The translations under genes and the position numbers were made by a program. DNA of 64,000 nt, taken from contig JADJUV010000044.1 in NCBI GenBank assembly GCA_016716885.1, positions 1-64,000 of the forward strand. Direction: 5' to 3'. This document shows positions 27,826-37,463 of this stretch, one piece after another; the first letter of the stretch is position 1; each line of letters starts with the position of its first letter. Origin of the DNA: Candidatus Trichofilum aggregatum. Lineage in GTDB: Bacteria; Chloroflexota; Anaerolineae; Promineifilales; Promineifilaceae. The notes under the pieces were generated by a model. The model did no database searches. It had not been told where the DNA came from and worked only from the letters and a program-made list of their open reading frames with translations.

Positions 27826-28791
27826 TTAGGACGATATTTCAGCAGTGGGGGGAACGTCAGGTGCGGCTTCATCCAGGGTGGCGTCGGTTTGGGGCGCTCG
27901 TTTGGCCCCGCAAGTGCAACCGCCCCCTTCTTGTTTAGAACAGCCCGCGGCCGCTTTCTTTTCCAGCGCTTCTAACTCTTCTAGCGGCTCAATTTCTTCT
28001 CGTGATACTTCGATCCAATCCACATCCTGCCCTTCTAGCTCTACTAAAACGGCATCTTTCAGCGGCCGCACATCTTTGACAATGCCGATACCATGAGGCG
28101 TGCCGATCCGTTTGTTCTTTTTGGGCAAGGATTTACGCGCGGCCACGTACTGTTCATATTCATAAACAAGACAGCAACGTAAGCGGCCGCACATGCCGGT
28201 AATCTCCTGGGGACTCAAGGAAATACCCTGTTCCTTGGCCATGCGGATAGATACCGGGCTGAATTCGGTCAGGAAGGTGGAACAACAACGGGGTTGACCA
28301 CAAGCCCCAAACCCGCCCAACATCTTAGCCACATCGCGTGGGCCAATAAGTTGTAGCTCCACACGGGCACGGGTAGCCCGATTCATAGACGCTTGCAGAG
28401 GGTTCAAGTCCAGCTTCTTGTTCTCGGTGGTGAAGTAGATGATGAGCCAGCTCCCGTCGAAGCTGTATTCGGCTTTGACGAACTTGATCTCTTTCAACCC
28501 TTGTTTGTGGGCCGTTTCTCGGCAGAGGATGAGCGCACTTAGCTCTTTCTCCTGCCACACCTGGCGCATCACCAGATCACGGGGTGTAGCCAGCCGCTCA
28601 ATGGGGCGCATCCCTTTCCTTTTGAGGGATGGATCGGGTTCAACATAGTCAATAACCTGGCCCAATTGGCGGCCGCGTTTGGTCTCCACAATAACCTGAT
28701 CCCCAGGACGTACATCCTTTACCTGACCAGTCTTAAAATGGTATAGCTTTCCCAACTGTTGAAAGCGGATACCCACGACATCATTTGTCAT
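27826..28791 (-). CDS. ricT: PSP1-domain protein RicT/YaaT
   Basis: 321 residues. In Bacillus, RicT (YaaT) with RicA and RicF forms an iron-sulfur complex that promotes RNase Y processing and affects sporulation and competence. The PSP1 core and its two conserved Cys groups are present: GGFGACGQPRCCSTFL (about 161-176) and ITGMCGRLRCCLVYEYEQY (about 198-216). The tail adds a Cys-rich segment (CSKQEGGGCTCG) not typical of the family. RicA and RicF partners are not in the window. Own start at 28791 is clear. It heads the ricT-HD-moeA group. Confidence 0.88.
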   Translation of the reverse strand: MTNDVVGIRFQQLGKLYHFKTGQVKDVRPGDQVIVETKRGRQLGQVIDYVEPDPSLKRKGMRPIERLATPRDLVMRQVWQEKELSALILCRETAHKQGLKEIKFVKAEYSFDGSWLIIYFTTENKKLDLNPLQASMNRATRARVELQLIGPRDVAKMLGGFGACGQPRCCSTFLTEFSPVSIRMAKEQGISLSPQEITGMCGRLRCCLVYEYEQYVAARKSLPKKNKRIGTPHGIGIVKDVRPLKDAVLVELEGQDVDWIEVSREEIEPLEELEALEKKAAAGCSKQEGGGCTCGAKRAPQTDATLDEAAPDVPPTAEISS

Positions 28792-28977
28792 AAATTACTC
28801 CGATACGGTTCGCTGGTTGCGGCTACCGTAAGGTGAAAATGCTCACATTTGTTGTAGGTGATAAGACCCACTTAACATTAAGAATAATGTCTAATAGGTC
28901 AATGGATTATGTAATTGTACCGTGAAATAGGGTGAGAAAACGAATTGAGGCAAAATCCGGTGGCTTACTGCCTACGG

Positions 28978-29478
28978 CTAACTACCAGCCGCCAGGGACT
29001 GACCCCGTAAAGGCATGATGAAATACATCCCTTTGTCATCATCCCCCCGGTTGACGGGAACGGCGGCAAAACCCATCCGTAGCTTTAGCTGATAGTTAGC
29101 CACATTACGGCTGTCGCTGTGGGAGCGCACCTGATAACAGCCCAACTCTCTGGCCCGGCGAATAGCATATTCTTGTAATGCCTGCCCCATCCCCTGGCGG
29201 CGTTGGCTTTTTTTGACGCCAAAACCGATGATTTTGGCTTCAATGAGCCAGGCCCCGTTGATGTGCAGAGGGGCACAATCAGCTTCCGGGCCAATGGGCT
29301 GAAGGTAAAACATAAGGAAACCTACAACCTGGTTTTCCTGCAAAGCGATCAGAAAATAGCGGGGGAATTGGTCGAAATGCTCGTTGAAGACCCAGCGAGT
29401 TTGCGCCTCGCTGTCTACACAGGCCACAAATTCGGACCAACGGGGATGTGTGGGGAGCCATTCTTCGATGGTGTACAT
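28978..29478 (-). CDS. GNAT family N-acetyltransferase
   Basis: 166 residues with the GNAT fold: ALQENQVVGFLMFYLQ (strand 4 region), IIGFGVKKSQRRQGMGQALQEYAI (acetyl-CoA pyrophosphate loop Q/RxxGxG/A), and NVANYQLKLRMGF near the end. Acceptor substrate unknown. It is separated from ricT by 186 gene-free bases and from the ABC-2 genes by a long hairpin, so it is probably a single-gene unit. Confidence 0.82.
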   Translation of the reverse strand: MYTIEEWLPTHPRWSEFVACVDSEAQTRWVFNEHFDQFPRYFLIALQENQVVGFLMFYLQPIGPEADCAPLHINGAWLIEAKIIGFGVKKSQRRQGMGQALQEYAIRRARELGCYQVRSHSDSRNVANYQLKLRMGFAAVPVNRGDDDKGMYFIMPLRGQSLAAGS

Positions 29479-29496
29479 AGTTGGAGTGGGGGACTA

Positions 29497-29553
29497 AGAG
29501 ATTAAGAGATTGAGAGACTGGTTATGAGCCAATCTCTCAGTCTCTTAATCTCT
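29497..29553. terminator. Long hairpin between the ABC-2 permease and GNAT genes
   Basis: Two 25-base arms (29497-29521 and 29529-29553), built of AGAGATTAAGAGA words, pair with two mismatches around a 7-base loop. It probably stops transcription into the next gene or protects RNA ends. Confidence 0.65.
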
Positions 29554-29569
29554 CAATCACCCTCTTTTA

Positions 29570-30793
29570 TTATTCAAAGCGGAATCGCCAGATGCCAATA
29601 GCCATAAAAACCAGACCATAGAGTAGCAGAACACCTGCTTCTAGCAAAATATCTTGGGTTCCCAGGCCACGGGTAATCAGGTCAGTGAAACCATCCATGG
29701 CCCAGGCCGTGGGGAACACATGACCAAAGGTGCGCATCCAGGCGGGCACGATGTCGAGCGGCCACCAGGCACCACCCAGAGCGGCCATGGGTAGAACGAT
29801 AACCGTGGTGAGGGTGTTGGCCTGGGCTGAGGTGCGTACCAGGGCAGCCATGAGCATACCCAGGCTGGTGATGGCAAAGGCATAACAGAGCACCAGGATG
29901 GTCAGGCCGACCGGTTCACGACCCCAGTCGGCTTTGAAGACGAATGCGCCGACCAAAATGAGAGCGGCGATCTGGACGATACCTGCCAGGTAGATGCCCA
30001 GGAGTTTGCCGGTCATCAGGGTAAATTTGTCTAGGGGTAAAACAAGTAAACGGCGTAATGTGCCTTGTTCCCGCTCTACGACGAGCACAGCGACACCCCC
30101 GATGGTGAAGAACATGGCAAACATAACCATCATGCCAGGAGCGGATTGATTGACGCCAACGGCTACGGCGTTTTCGTGAACGTCGAGCCGGGTCAGGCTT
30201 TGGGTTTGTACGGTGACGGGGGGATTTTCTTGCCAGCGTTCTTGCGCGGCCGCGAAGGCGGTCTGATAGTAGCTGTCTTGCGCGGCCGCGTCCCCCTCAA
30301 ACCGTCCCAGTTCATCCGCAATGTTCACGGTAAAGTCCGCGGCCGCGAGCGAGCCACTCATTTCCGTCAGGGCCGAATCAATCACCGCCTGTATTACCTG
30401 CACTTCGTTGGCTACCTGCGTCACGTGATATTCCAGGGTCAATTCTTGCCCAGCTAACACCTGGGTCGAAAAATCAGCCGGAATAATAAGCACGGCCACC
30501 GTTTCTTCGTCGCGTAGGGCTTGTAAAGCCACTTCACGTTCGGCCAGGGACACGGTCAGTAGCTCATTCTCTGTCAGCCGCTCCTGTAAAACGTCGCCCA
30601 ATGTCCCTTCGTCCTGGTTCACAACCTGAAGCGGCCAGTTCGTTGGCCCTTGCCCCGACTGTGGTCCCTGGTTAGCCTGGGCCAAAACAAAGGTGAAAAT
30701 CAGGGGCATCAGCAAATTGAAGATAAAGACGGCCCTTTCCCGATAGGTGTTGGTGATATAAAAAACGGCGAGGTGAATGATTTTTTTCAACAT
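29570..30793 (-). CDS. ABC-2 type export permease (second subunit)
   Basis: 407 residues. One N-terminal span (VFIFNLLMPLIFTFVLAQA), a large extracytoplasmic loop of about 180 residues, then five spans starting at MVMFAMFFTIGGVAVLVVEREQGTLRRLL, the conserved short cytoplasmic helix of the ABC-2 (YhgE/DrrB-like) family. The start at 30793 is chosen over a longer open frame to 30856 that is made of repeat words. Three octamers lie in the loop and encode AAA runs. It forms a heterodimer candidate with the adjacent permease. Cargo unknown. Confidence 0.88.
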   Translation of the reverse strand: MLKKIIHLAVFYITNTYRERAVFIFNLLMPLIFTFVLAQANQGPQSGQGPTNWPLQVVNQDEGTLGDVLQERLTENELLTVSLAEREVALQALRDEETVAVLIIPADFSTQVLAGQELTLEYHVTQVANEVQVIQAVIDSALTEMSGSLAAADFTVNIADELGRFEGDAAAQDSYYQTAFAAAQERWQENPPVTVQTQSLTRLDVHENAVAVGVNQSAPGMMVMFAMFFTIGGVAVLVVEREQGTLRRLLVLPLDKFTLMTGKLLGIYLAGIVQIAALILVGAFVFKADWGREPVGLTILVLCYAFAITSLGMLMAALVRTSAQANTLTTVIVLPMAALGGAWWPLDIVPAWMRTFGHVFPTAWAMDGFTDLITRGLGTQDILLEAGVLLLYGLVFMAIGIWRFRFE

Positions 30794-30891
30794 GATAGGT
30801 GCGTGTACGTGTTTCGTATTGCGTGTTACGTGTATGAAGATGACCAACGTTATCAACTAATTGCCAGCGGCTAACGGCCACCCGCCACCCG

Positions 30892-32154
30892 CTATCTGAT
30901 CAACCGTTTCTGAAACCGCCAGACGGCCAGGGCAAAAGCGATGAGAGCGAAGAGGATGAGGGCACCCACTTCGGGCAAGATGTCAACCAGACCCAGGCCA
31001 CGCCAGGTCAGGTCGGAAAATCCTTCGATTCCCCAGTAGTTGAGGGTTAATTTGCTAACGGTAATCAGCCAATCCGGGTAATTTAAGGTGGTGGTGAAAT
31101 TTCCGCCCAGGATGCCGAAAATGAGGATGATGGCTGAGCCGATGATGTTGGCCTGCACGTTGTCACGGGCGAAGGCGGCGATGAACATGCCCAGACTGGT
31201 CGCGGCCGCGACGAACGCTACCACCAACAACAATATACCCACAGGGGAATTGCCCCAATCCATGTTAAACAACAGCCTTGACCCTACCAGGAGTATGGTG
31301 AACTGCAACACCCCCGTCAGAAAGACACCACCCATCTTGCCCAACAAAATGGTGGCCGGACGAGTCGGTGTACTCAACAGGCGCGGCAGTGTGCCTTCTT
31401 GATCTTCTACCAGGATGGAGCGTGTACCTTCCATGACGGTGAACAGCAGGAAGAAAATCGCCATGCTAGGGCCAAAAAAGGCCGCCGGGCTGAAGTTGCT
31501 TTCTTCTTCTTCTTGCCCTTCAATGACCTGGCGCAGGGTGATGCGCTGGCGGCCGCGATCTTCGGTAATCACGTTGACCTGTTCCTGGACGACTGTTTCC
31601 AGGTTAGCGAGGGCGGGGCCGTATGCGGCCGCGTCGTCTACCACCTGGGCCACACCTACATCCACACTAATGAGAGCGGTGCTATATCCGGCGGCTACCC
31701 GGTCCAGGATACCGCGAATAATGTTGGGGGTAATGTTTGCGGCCGCGTCCACATACAGTTCCAACATCGTTGCACCGTCTGCTTCCGCCTCAGCCCCCTG
31801 CACCTGCTCATCAAACCCCGGCGGAATGTACAACACCGCTCGCGATTCACCCACCATAACCCGCCGTTTGGCCGCATCCAAATCATCCATCTGTTCTGTA
31901 GCCACCAATTCAGCCAGTATTTCATCATCAGTGAACAGAGCAATCAACTGCTCGCTCGATATTGTTTCGTCCCCATCCACAATAATGAAGGGGATGCCGC
32001 TAATCGGCACATCACCACTATCATTAAAAAAATTACCAAAGGCCGAGCCAATAATCGCCGTAATCAACAGCGGGGCCGCAATCATAAACAGTAATGCGTT
32101 GACATCGCGAAACCGAATCAATGTATCTTTCCAGGCAATCGTCCAGGCTTTCAT
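30892..32154 (-). CDS. ABC-2 type export permease (first subunit)
   Basis: 420 residues with the same plan as its neighbour: span at about 22-42, long outside loop with repeated Ala runs, then MAIFFLLFTVMEGTRSILVEDQEGTLPRLL and five further spans. The two permeases are distant paralogs. The gene follows the ATPase by 37 bases. Such ATPase-permease-permease sets export drugs, lipids or peptides; nothing here narrows this down. Confidence 0.88.
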   Translation of the reverse strand: MKAWTIAWKDTLIRFRDVNALLFMIAAPLLITAIIGSAFGNFFNDSGDVPISGIPFIIVDGDETISSEQLIALFTDDEILAELVATEQMDDLDAAKRRVMVGESRAVLYIPPGFDEQVQGAEAEADGATMLELYVDAAANITPNIIRGILDRVAAGYSTALISVDVGVAQVVDDAAAYGPALANLETVVQEQVNVITEDRGRQRITLRQVIEGQEEEESNFSPAAFFGPSMAIFFLLFTVMEGTRSILVEDQEGTLPRLLSTPTRPATILLGKMGGVFLTGVLQFTILLVGSRLLFNMDWGNSPVGILLLVVAFVAAATSLGMFIAAFARDNVQANIIGSAIILIFGILGGNFTTTLNYPDWLITVSKLTLNYWGIEGFSDLTWRGLGLVDILPEVGALILFALIAFALAVWRFQKRLIR

Positions 32155-32191
32155 ACTTTTACCTCAGCACTCAGTCCTCAGCACTTAATGT

Positions 32192-33142
32192 TTAATCCCT
32201 CAACGCATGTCCCGTCAGGTGTAGGAATACCGCTTCCAGATTTGGCTCCTGAATCTCCACCCCACGCAGATGCAATCCCTGTCCATCTGTCCAATTGAGT
32301 AGATGGGACAATGTCTGTTTAGCATCATTGGCTTGCACAATGAGATGGGCGACCGTGCCATCAGCCTTGTGTACTCCCGGGAGTTGGCTAACACCTGCCA
32401 GAAGGGCCGCTGTCTCTATTTCACCTTCCATTTGCACAACGACGGTATCAAACTGACCCACAGTTTGAGTCAATTCCTGTTGCGTGCCCATCGCCACCAG
32501 TTGACCATGATCAATAATGCCAATTCTGTCACTGAGTTCTTCGGCTTCTTCCATGTAATGGGTGGTATAAAGCACCGTCAGCCCTTGCCGATTGAGTTCT
32601 TTTACCGTGTCCAGTATGCGGCGACGGCTTTGTGGGTCAATGCCCACCGTGGGTTCGTCCATATAAAGCACCTGCGGCTCGTGGAGTAAACCTACGGCAA
32701 TGTTCAAACGCCGTTTCATCCCCCCAGAATACGTCTCAACCTTATCACCGGCCCGATCTTCCAGGCCTGCGATTTTCAGGGTGGTGGTGATGCGTTCCTG
32801 TAACTTTGTGCCCGAGAGGCCATACATCCGCCCCCAGAACACCAGGTTCTCGCGGGCGCTAATGGTGTCATACAGGGCAATTTCCTGGGGAACCACACCA
32901 ATCGTTTGTTTAACCTTCATCGGTTCCCGGCGGATGGAATGACCAGCGATCAGGGCATCACCGGCGGTGGGAGCCAGCAGGCAACTGATCATGGAGATGG
33001 TTGTGGTTTTACCGGCGCCGTTTGGTCCTAGCAGGCTGAAAATTTCTCCCTGCTTGATGGCGAAAGAGATGCCCTTGACGGCTTTTTCGGCGGTGGGGGC
33101 ATATTGCTTTTCCAGGTTATGAACTTCGATAATGGTGGACAT
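32192..33142 (-). CDS. ABC-2 type exporter ATP-binding protein
   Basis: 316 residues. Walker A GPNGAGKTT (about 39-47), Q-loop VVPQEIALYDTI, signature YSGGMKRRL, Walker B VLYMDEPTVGIDP, switch His in YTTHYMEEAE, then a 90-residue C-terminal part as in DrrA/CcmA-type exporters. I start at 33142 (MSTIIEVHNLEKQY) with GAGG upstream; the open frame reaches 33358, but its extra part is repeat DNA. First gene of the export operon. Confidence 0.92.
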   Translation of the reverse strand: MSTIIEVHNLEKQYAPTAEKAVKGISFAIKQGEIFSLLGPNGAGKTTTISMISCLLAPTAGDALIAGHSIRREPMKVKQTIGVVPQEIALYDTISARENLVFWGRMYGLSGTKLQERITTTLKIAGLEDRAGDKVETYSGGMKRRLNIAVGLLHEPQVLYMDEPTVGIDPQSRRRILDTVKELNRQGLTVLYTTHYMEEAEELSDRIGIIDHGQLVAMGTQQELTQTVGQFDTVVVQMEGEIETAALLAGVSQLPGVHKADGTVAHLIVQANDAKQTLSHLLNWTDGQGLHLRGVEIQEPNLEAVFLHLTGHALRD

Positions 33143-33172
33143 GGATGACCTCGGTTGGTGAGATGATGATTT

Positions 33173-33213
33173 GCGTGTTGCGTGTTGCGTGTTGCGTGTT
33201 GCGTGTTGCGTGA
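33173..33213. repeat. Tandem TTGCGTG repeat
   Basis: Six consecutive near-perfect copies of TTGCGTG directly upstream of the exporter ATPase gene. Related words occur at 30800-30835 and 52062-52095. Confidence 0.8.
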
Positions 33214-33404
33214 AAAACGTGGCACGCGCTATACGGCGTATTTTCTCTAAGAGTGCAACATTGGGATAGAAAAGGTAGGCTCTACCGGATCGGACGGGGT
33301 AGAGGCGTGAGCCTTCCCAGATGCGAACGGGTTTCCCCAGTGAATCCGGTATAACCAAAGGTTATAGCACTGCCCACAGTGGTTTACAAACCCTTTTGTG
33401 ACTA

Positions 33405-33500
33405 TACAGCCCCTCACCCTAACCCTCGCCCCACTGGGGAGAGGGAACTGATACCCTTCTTCCCGCAAGGGAGAAGGGCTGGGGATGAGGGCCTGAACCT
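33405..33500. repeat. CCCTCACCCTAACCCTCGCCCC-type dispersed repeat
   Basis: The 531 bases from 33143 to 33673 have no supported gene. This part contains CAGCCCCTCACCCTAACCCT, CTGGGGAGAGGG and CAAGGGAGAAGGGCTGGGG, a pattern seen as a dispersed repeat in many bacterial genomes. CTACCGGATCGGACGGGGTAG lies just upstream at 33279-33302. Confidence 0.6.
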
Positions 33501-33613
33501 TTTACTGAATCAGACTTTCTTGGCCGCTCCTGGTATCACTCAGATAGATTACAGGCAGGGGGGTCATGTTTGACAGTGTCAAAGGTCATGGTGGGGGTCA
33601 TGTTGGTTCAAAA

Positions 33614-33639
33614 ATAAAGCCCCGATATCGGGGCTTTAT
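33614..33639. terminator. Intrinsic terminator downstream of mrp
   Basis: ATAAAGCCCC-GATATC-GGGGCTTTAT is a perfect 13-base-arm palindrome, 34 bases after the mrp stop. A T-rich stretch follows on the plus strand. Confidence 0.85.
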
Positions 33640-33673
33640 GACTGGTTTTTGTTTACTATTTTTCTTTCCAGGC

Positions 33674-34741
33674 TTAGCCAATCATGGAAATAGGAATGAA
33701 GTTGGGCTGACTGGCTAGATTGAGCAAGCTGACCTTGGCGGCGATTTGTTTGGTGACGACGGTGAACGCGGCCGCGGCCGCGCCCTCAGGAAACTCCACC
33801 ACCACCGGCTTACCACTATCCCCAGCTACCCGCACATGGGCATCCAACGGGATTGTGCCCAGAAACTCCAGTTTGTAATCCTCAGCCAATTTTTGCCCCG
33901 CACCTGCGCCAAAGAACTCTCCACTCATGTTCTCCACCACGCCGATAATCGGCACATTCAGCTTCTCAAACATTTTGAAGCCCCGGAGTGCATCCATTAC
34001 CGCCACTTCCATCGGTTGCGTGACAATCACCGCCCCTGTCAGCGGCACAATTTGGGCCAACGTCAATTGGGCATCCCCCGTTCCTGGTGGCAAATCAACA
34101 ATCAGATAATCGAGTTCACCCCAGTCCACATCCACAAAAAATTGGCGGATGGCACTGTGGAGCATGGGTCCACGCCACACCAGTGGTTCATCGGGTTTAG
34201 CCAGAAAAGCCATCGAAATAACCTTCACCCCATACTGTTCGGCCGGAATAAGTTTACGGTCGCGGGGTGGGGGCATCTTCTCGATACCCATCATTTTGGG
34301 CACATTAGGGCCGAGGATGTCCGCATCCAGTAAACCCACCTTTGCTCCTTGTTGGGCCAGTGACACCGCCAAATTCACGGACACGGTGGTTTTACCCACA
34401 CCACCCTTGCCACTGGAGACGGCAATGATACTGCGGCAATTTTGCCCAATCTGATCACCAATGCGGCGGTCTTGAGGCACATTGGCATCCCACTTAATGT
34501 TGATTTTGCCAATGCCATCCACGTGGGCTAAGGCCGCTCGTGAATCCCCTTCCATTTTGCCCCGCAAAGGGCAGGCCGGAGTCGTGAGCATGATGGTAAA
34601 GGTCACATCTTCCCCGTTTATCTCCAGGTTACGAATCATGTTGAGGGAGACCAGATCGCGATGCAGCTCTGGCTCAATCACGGTACTGAGTGCCTTCATC
34701 ACCGATTCTTCGGTCACACCATTTTTCTTTTTGCCAAACAT
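33674..34741 (-). CDS. Mrp/NBP35-family iron-sulfur carrier ATPase (ApbC-like)
   Basis: 355 residues. N-terminal MIP18/DUF59 domain (about 8-85, with ACPLRGKMEGDSR) fused to a P-loop NTPase with deviant Walker A SGKGGVGKTT (about 110-119), LLDADILGPNVP, and IVDLPPGTGDAQLTL. The family carries 4Fe-4S clusters, and the mitochondrial relative Ind1/NUBPL loads complex I. Unusually, the CxxC that binds the bridging cluster is absent: after VVENMSG the text reads EFFGAGAGQKL instead of a Cys pair. It directly follows nuoI, separated by a hairpin. Two fused octamers encode its AAAAA run near the C-terminus. Confidence 0.9.
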   Translation of the reverse strand: MFGKKKNGVTEESVMKALSTVIEPELHRDLVSLNMIRNLEINGEDVTFTIMLTTPACPLRGKMEGDSRAALAHVDGIGKINIKWDANVPQDRRIGDQIGQNCRSIIAVSSGKGGVGKTTVSVNLAVSLAQQGAKVGLLDADILGPNVPKMMGIEKMPPPRDRKLIPAEQYGVKVISMAFLAKPDEPLVWRGPMLHSAIRQFFVDVDWGELDYLIVDLPPGTGDAQLTLAQIVPLTGAVIVTQPMEVAVMDALRGFKMFEKLNVPIIGVVENMSGEFFGAGAGQKLAEDYKLEFLGTIPLDAHVRVAGDSGKPVVVEFPEGAAAAAFTVVTKQIAAKVSLLNLASQPNFIPISMIG

Positions 34742-34758
34742 AGTACACCTATAAAAAA

Positions 34759-34800
34759 ATTGGGTAAGTGGGTAATTGTGTCATTACCCACTTACCCAAT
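34759..34800. terminator. Hairpin between nuoI and mrp
   Basis: ATTGGGTAAGTGGGTAAT and ATTACCCACTTACCCAAT are exact 18-base arms around a 6-base loop, with an A/T-rich flank. It may partly terminate transcription before mrp, or arise from an intergenic inverted repeat. Confidence 0.7.
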
Positions 34801-34837
34801 ATCAAATCTCAACTGATAACTGCCAACTGGTTACTGT

Positions 34838-35539
34838 CTAGTAGCCCGCGCCCCGATAAGGTAGCTGACGGGCAAATTCTTCACCCAACTTGTCTTCTTC
34901 ACCCGCTTCTTCGCCACGTTTGCGGGGTTTTTGCTTTTTGGCTTCTACGAAATCGCGCGCGGCCGCTTCAGAGTCGGCTTTCTTGGGCGCAACAGATTTC
35001 CAGTAGCTAATCGGTTTACTCAACCGGGCCTTATCATGAATATGAGCCGTCGTGCGGTCATAACTTGCCAGTTCATAATCCTGATCCATCTTAATGGCAT
35101 CAAAAGGACAAAACTCCGCGCACAGCCCACAGTTCATACAAATATCAATGTCAATGAAAAACTTTTCTGGCTCGGGATTAGGCCGACCATTGGGCAGCAC
35201 CCCCCGTTGAATCCAGATACATTGCGGCGGGCATACTTTGGCGCAAATACCACAAGACGTACACCAATCTTTGCCATACGCCTGACCGGGGGCCGGTTCA
35301 TCCGTTACCAAAAACGGCACAAAACGAAACCGTTCCGGCATCGCCATCTTTTCTTCGGGGTAATTGACCGTAATGGCCCCGCGTCCTTTCAGACTTTGCC
35401 GTACTTTTAAGGCCGCCGGATTGTAGTAGCGGCCGCCACGTGTCACCCAGAACAGATCATCCGTATACGTGGCTATAAAATGCTTCAGCGTAATCGCCAT
35501 GCCTCTAAGAATGCCAAGTCCGTACATAAATTCCCTCAA
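34838..35539 (-). CDS. nuoI: NADH-quinone oxidoreductase subunit I (two 4Fe-4S ferredoxin)
   Basis: 233 residues. Carries clusters N6a and N6b of complex I. The two Cys sets are CTSCGICAKVCPPQC and CMNCGLCAEFCPFDA. N-terminal membrane-associated helix LRGMAITLKHF is typical of NuoI. The C-terminus adds about 60 charged residues (KKQKPRKRGEEAGEEDK) beyond ordinary NuoI. It lies 44 bases after nuoCD. Only hydrophilic Q-module subunits are encoded here. Confidence 0.93.
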   Translation of the reverse strand: MREFMYGLGILRGMAITLKHFIATYTDDLFWVTRGGRYYNPAALKVRQSLKGRGAITVNYPEEKMAMPERFRFVPFLVTDEPAPGQAYGKDWCTSCGICAKVCPPQCIWIQRGVLPNGRPNPEPEKFFIDIDICMNCGLCAEFCPFDAIKMDQDYELASYDRTTAHIHDKARLSKPISYWKSVAPKKADSEAAARDFVEAKKQKPRKRGEEAGEEDKLGEEFARQLPYRGAGY

Positions 35540-35583
35540 CGTGGTGCGTATTGTGTCTTTATTCTCAGATACGCCAACCGCGA

Positions 35584-37392
35584 TTAACGATCAACTTCAC
35601 CTAATACGATGTCAATACTGCCCAACACCGCCACCACATCAGCTACCTTGTAACCAACGCTCATTTTCTCTAAAGGAGTCAGATTAATAAACGAAGGGGC
35701 GCGGACGTGATACCGGTCAGGGTTGCCTGAACGCCGTTTGGCGGTGACATAATAACCTAGCTCACCCTTGGGGTTTTCCACCCGGGCGTAAGATTCACCG
35801 GCATTGGGGGAGCGCAAGGAGTATTGGGGTTTTTCGGCGTTGACGCTCATGCCCTGGGTCTCCTGGAGATAGGGTAAAACTTGACGCAAAATCTTCAAGC
35901 TTTGCCAAATTTCATCCAGACGAACCAGATAACGGTCATAAATGTCGCCGTTGTAACGCACCGCTACATCAAAATCTAAATGGGAGTAAAAGGAGTAAGG
36001 TTCGGCCTTACGCACATCGTATTTAACACCGCTGGCACGCAGGAGAGGGCCAGCCGCGCTGTAAGCAATGGCATCTTCTTTGGACAGATAACCAACACCC
36101 ACAGAACGAACCTTCACGATTTCATTGTTGGTGATGAGATCATCAAATTCGGTGATAACACGGGGCAAACGCTCATGGATGAGTTCATGCAGGAATTGCA
36201 TGGTGGGTTGACCCCGTACCTCATCAGGTAAGTCATAGGCCAGACCACCAAAGCGCATGTAGTTGCACATCATGCGGGAACCGGCGGTCGCCTCAAACAG
36301 GTCCAGGATAAGTTCGCGCTCAATGTACAGGTAAAGCATGGGGGTTTGTAATGCACCCAGGTCGTTCAGCAAGAAACCCAACGCCCAGAAATGGTTGCAC
36401 AGACGGGTCAGCTCGACCATGAGGATGCGAATCCATTCAGCCCGCTCTGATACCTTTAAGCCCATGAGCTTTTCTATCGCCATCACATAGCCATGATTGT
36501 TGGACATGGAGGAAATGTAGTCGAGGCGATCTGTGTAGGGGATGTTCTGGATAAAGGTGTTGCGCTCGCCGATTTTTTCGTGGTTGCGATGCAGGTAACC
36601 CATCACCGGCTTGAGGGCCAAAATGGTTTCTCCATCCAGGGTGATGACCATACGGAATACGCCGTGGGTAGAGGGATGCTGTGGCCCCATATTAACCGTG
36701 ACTTTGTCGGTTTTGAGGCCGGGCGTGGCATCGCGGCTGATGGTCACACCTTCGTACATCTCCGTTTCGACTTCGTATTCGTCGCCCGTAGGAACCCAAC
36801 CTGCCGGGTATTGTACGTTTTTGCCGTAGGGGTTTTGCTCTTCGGCGCGAAGCACATCACCACCGGGCCAACGGCTACCAAATGGCTTCACCTCTTCTTC
36901 GTAGAAGGGTTCACGCCAATCTTTGCGTAAGGGGAAACCCTCGAAACCATCCCACATCAGAATGCGGCGCAGGTCAGGATGGCCGTCGAAATGGATGCCC
37001 ATCATGTCGTAGGCTTCACGTTCCTGGAAATCGGCTCCGGGCCAGACGGGTACAAGGGAAGGAATGATGGGGTTGCCACGGTCTGTTTGAGCGTGGAGCA
37101 CAACGGCGCTCCCACCTTTGTCAATGCTATAAATATGGTAAACCGCTTCCAGCTTGTTTTCCTCGATGAGGTCTACACCGGTAACGCTGGACAGATAGTT
37201 GAAGCCCAATTCGTCGCGCAAAGTGGTGGCGACTTCGACTAATTTGTCAGGGGCAACAACGAGGCCGCTGTAACCGGGGCGGCTGTCGGCGGCGACGTGT
37301 TCCGGGTATAAGGCCTGGAGTTTGGCTAACGCTTCGTCTACCGGATTAGCGTTGGTGACGGGGGTTTCCATTTCGGCAATCATGTCACTCAT
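35584..37392 (-). CDS. nuoCD: NADH-quinone oxidoreductase fused subunits C and D
   Basis: 602 residues. NuoC part about 15-195 (with EREAYDMMGIHFDGHPDLRR), NuoD part about 215-602 (VNMGPQHPSTHGVFRM, GYLHRNHEKIGE, RVENPKGELGYY, DVVAVLGSIDIVLGEVDR). Fusion of C and D also occurs in some other bacteria. These subunits line the quinone site. The gene has no octamer in 1.8 kb, the longest such coding stretch here except parts of recA-S1. Follows nuoB by 71 bases. Confidence 0.95.
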   Translation of the reverse strand: MSDMIAEMETPVTNANPVDEALAKLQALYPEHVAADSRPGYSGLVVAPDKLVEVATTLRDELGFNYLSSVTGVDLIEENKLEAVYHIYSIDKGGSAVVLHAQTDRGNPIIPSLVPVWPGADFQEREAYDMMGIHFDGHPDLRRILMWDGFEGFPLRKDWREPFYEEEVKPFGSRWPGGDVLRAEEQNPYGKNVQYPAGWVPTGDEYEVETEMYEGVTISRDATPGLKTDKVTVNMGPQHPSTHGVFRMVITLDGETILALKPVMGYLHRNHEKIGERNTFIQNIPYTDRLDYISSMSNNHGYVMAIEKLMGLKVSERAEWIRILMVELTRLCNHFWALGFLLNDLGALQTPMLYLYIERELILDLFEATAGSRMMCNYMRFGGLAYDLPDEVRGQPTMQFLHELIHERLPRVITEFDDLITNNEIVKVRSVGVGYLSKEDAIAYSAAGPLLRASGVKYDVRKAEPYSFYSHLDFDVAVRYNGDIYDRYLVRLDEIWQSLKILRQVLPYLQETQGMSVNAEKPQYSLRSPNAGESYARVENPKGELGYYVTAKRRSGNPDRYHVRAPSFINLTPLEKMSVGYKVADVVAVLGSIDIVLGEVDR

Positions 37393-37463
37393 AATGTTGT
37401 TCCAAAGAGGTGTATTCGTGTATGTGTGTCTTAGTTCAATAAGACTAATAAACTTTTACACGT

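Noticed and set aside
33173..33213. CRISPR-like array
   Set aside because: The TTGCGTG units are 7 bases with no spacers, and there are no cas genes.
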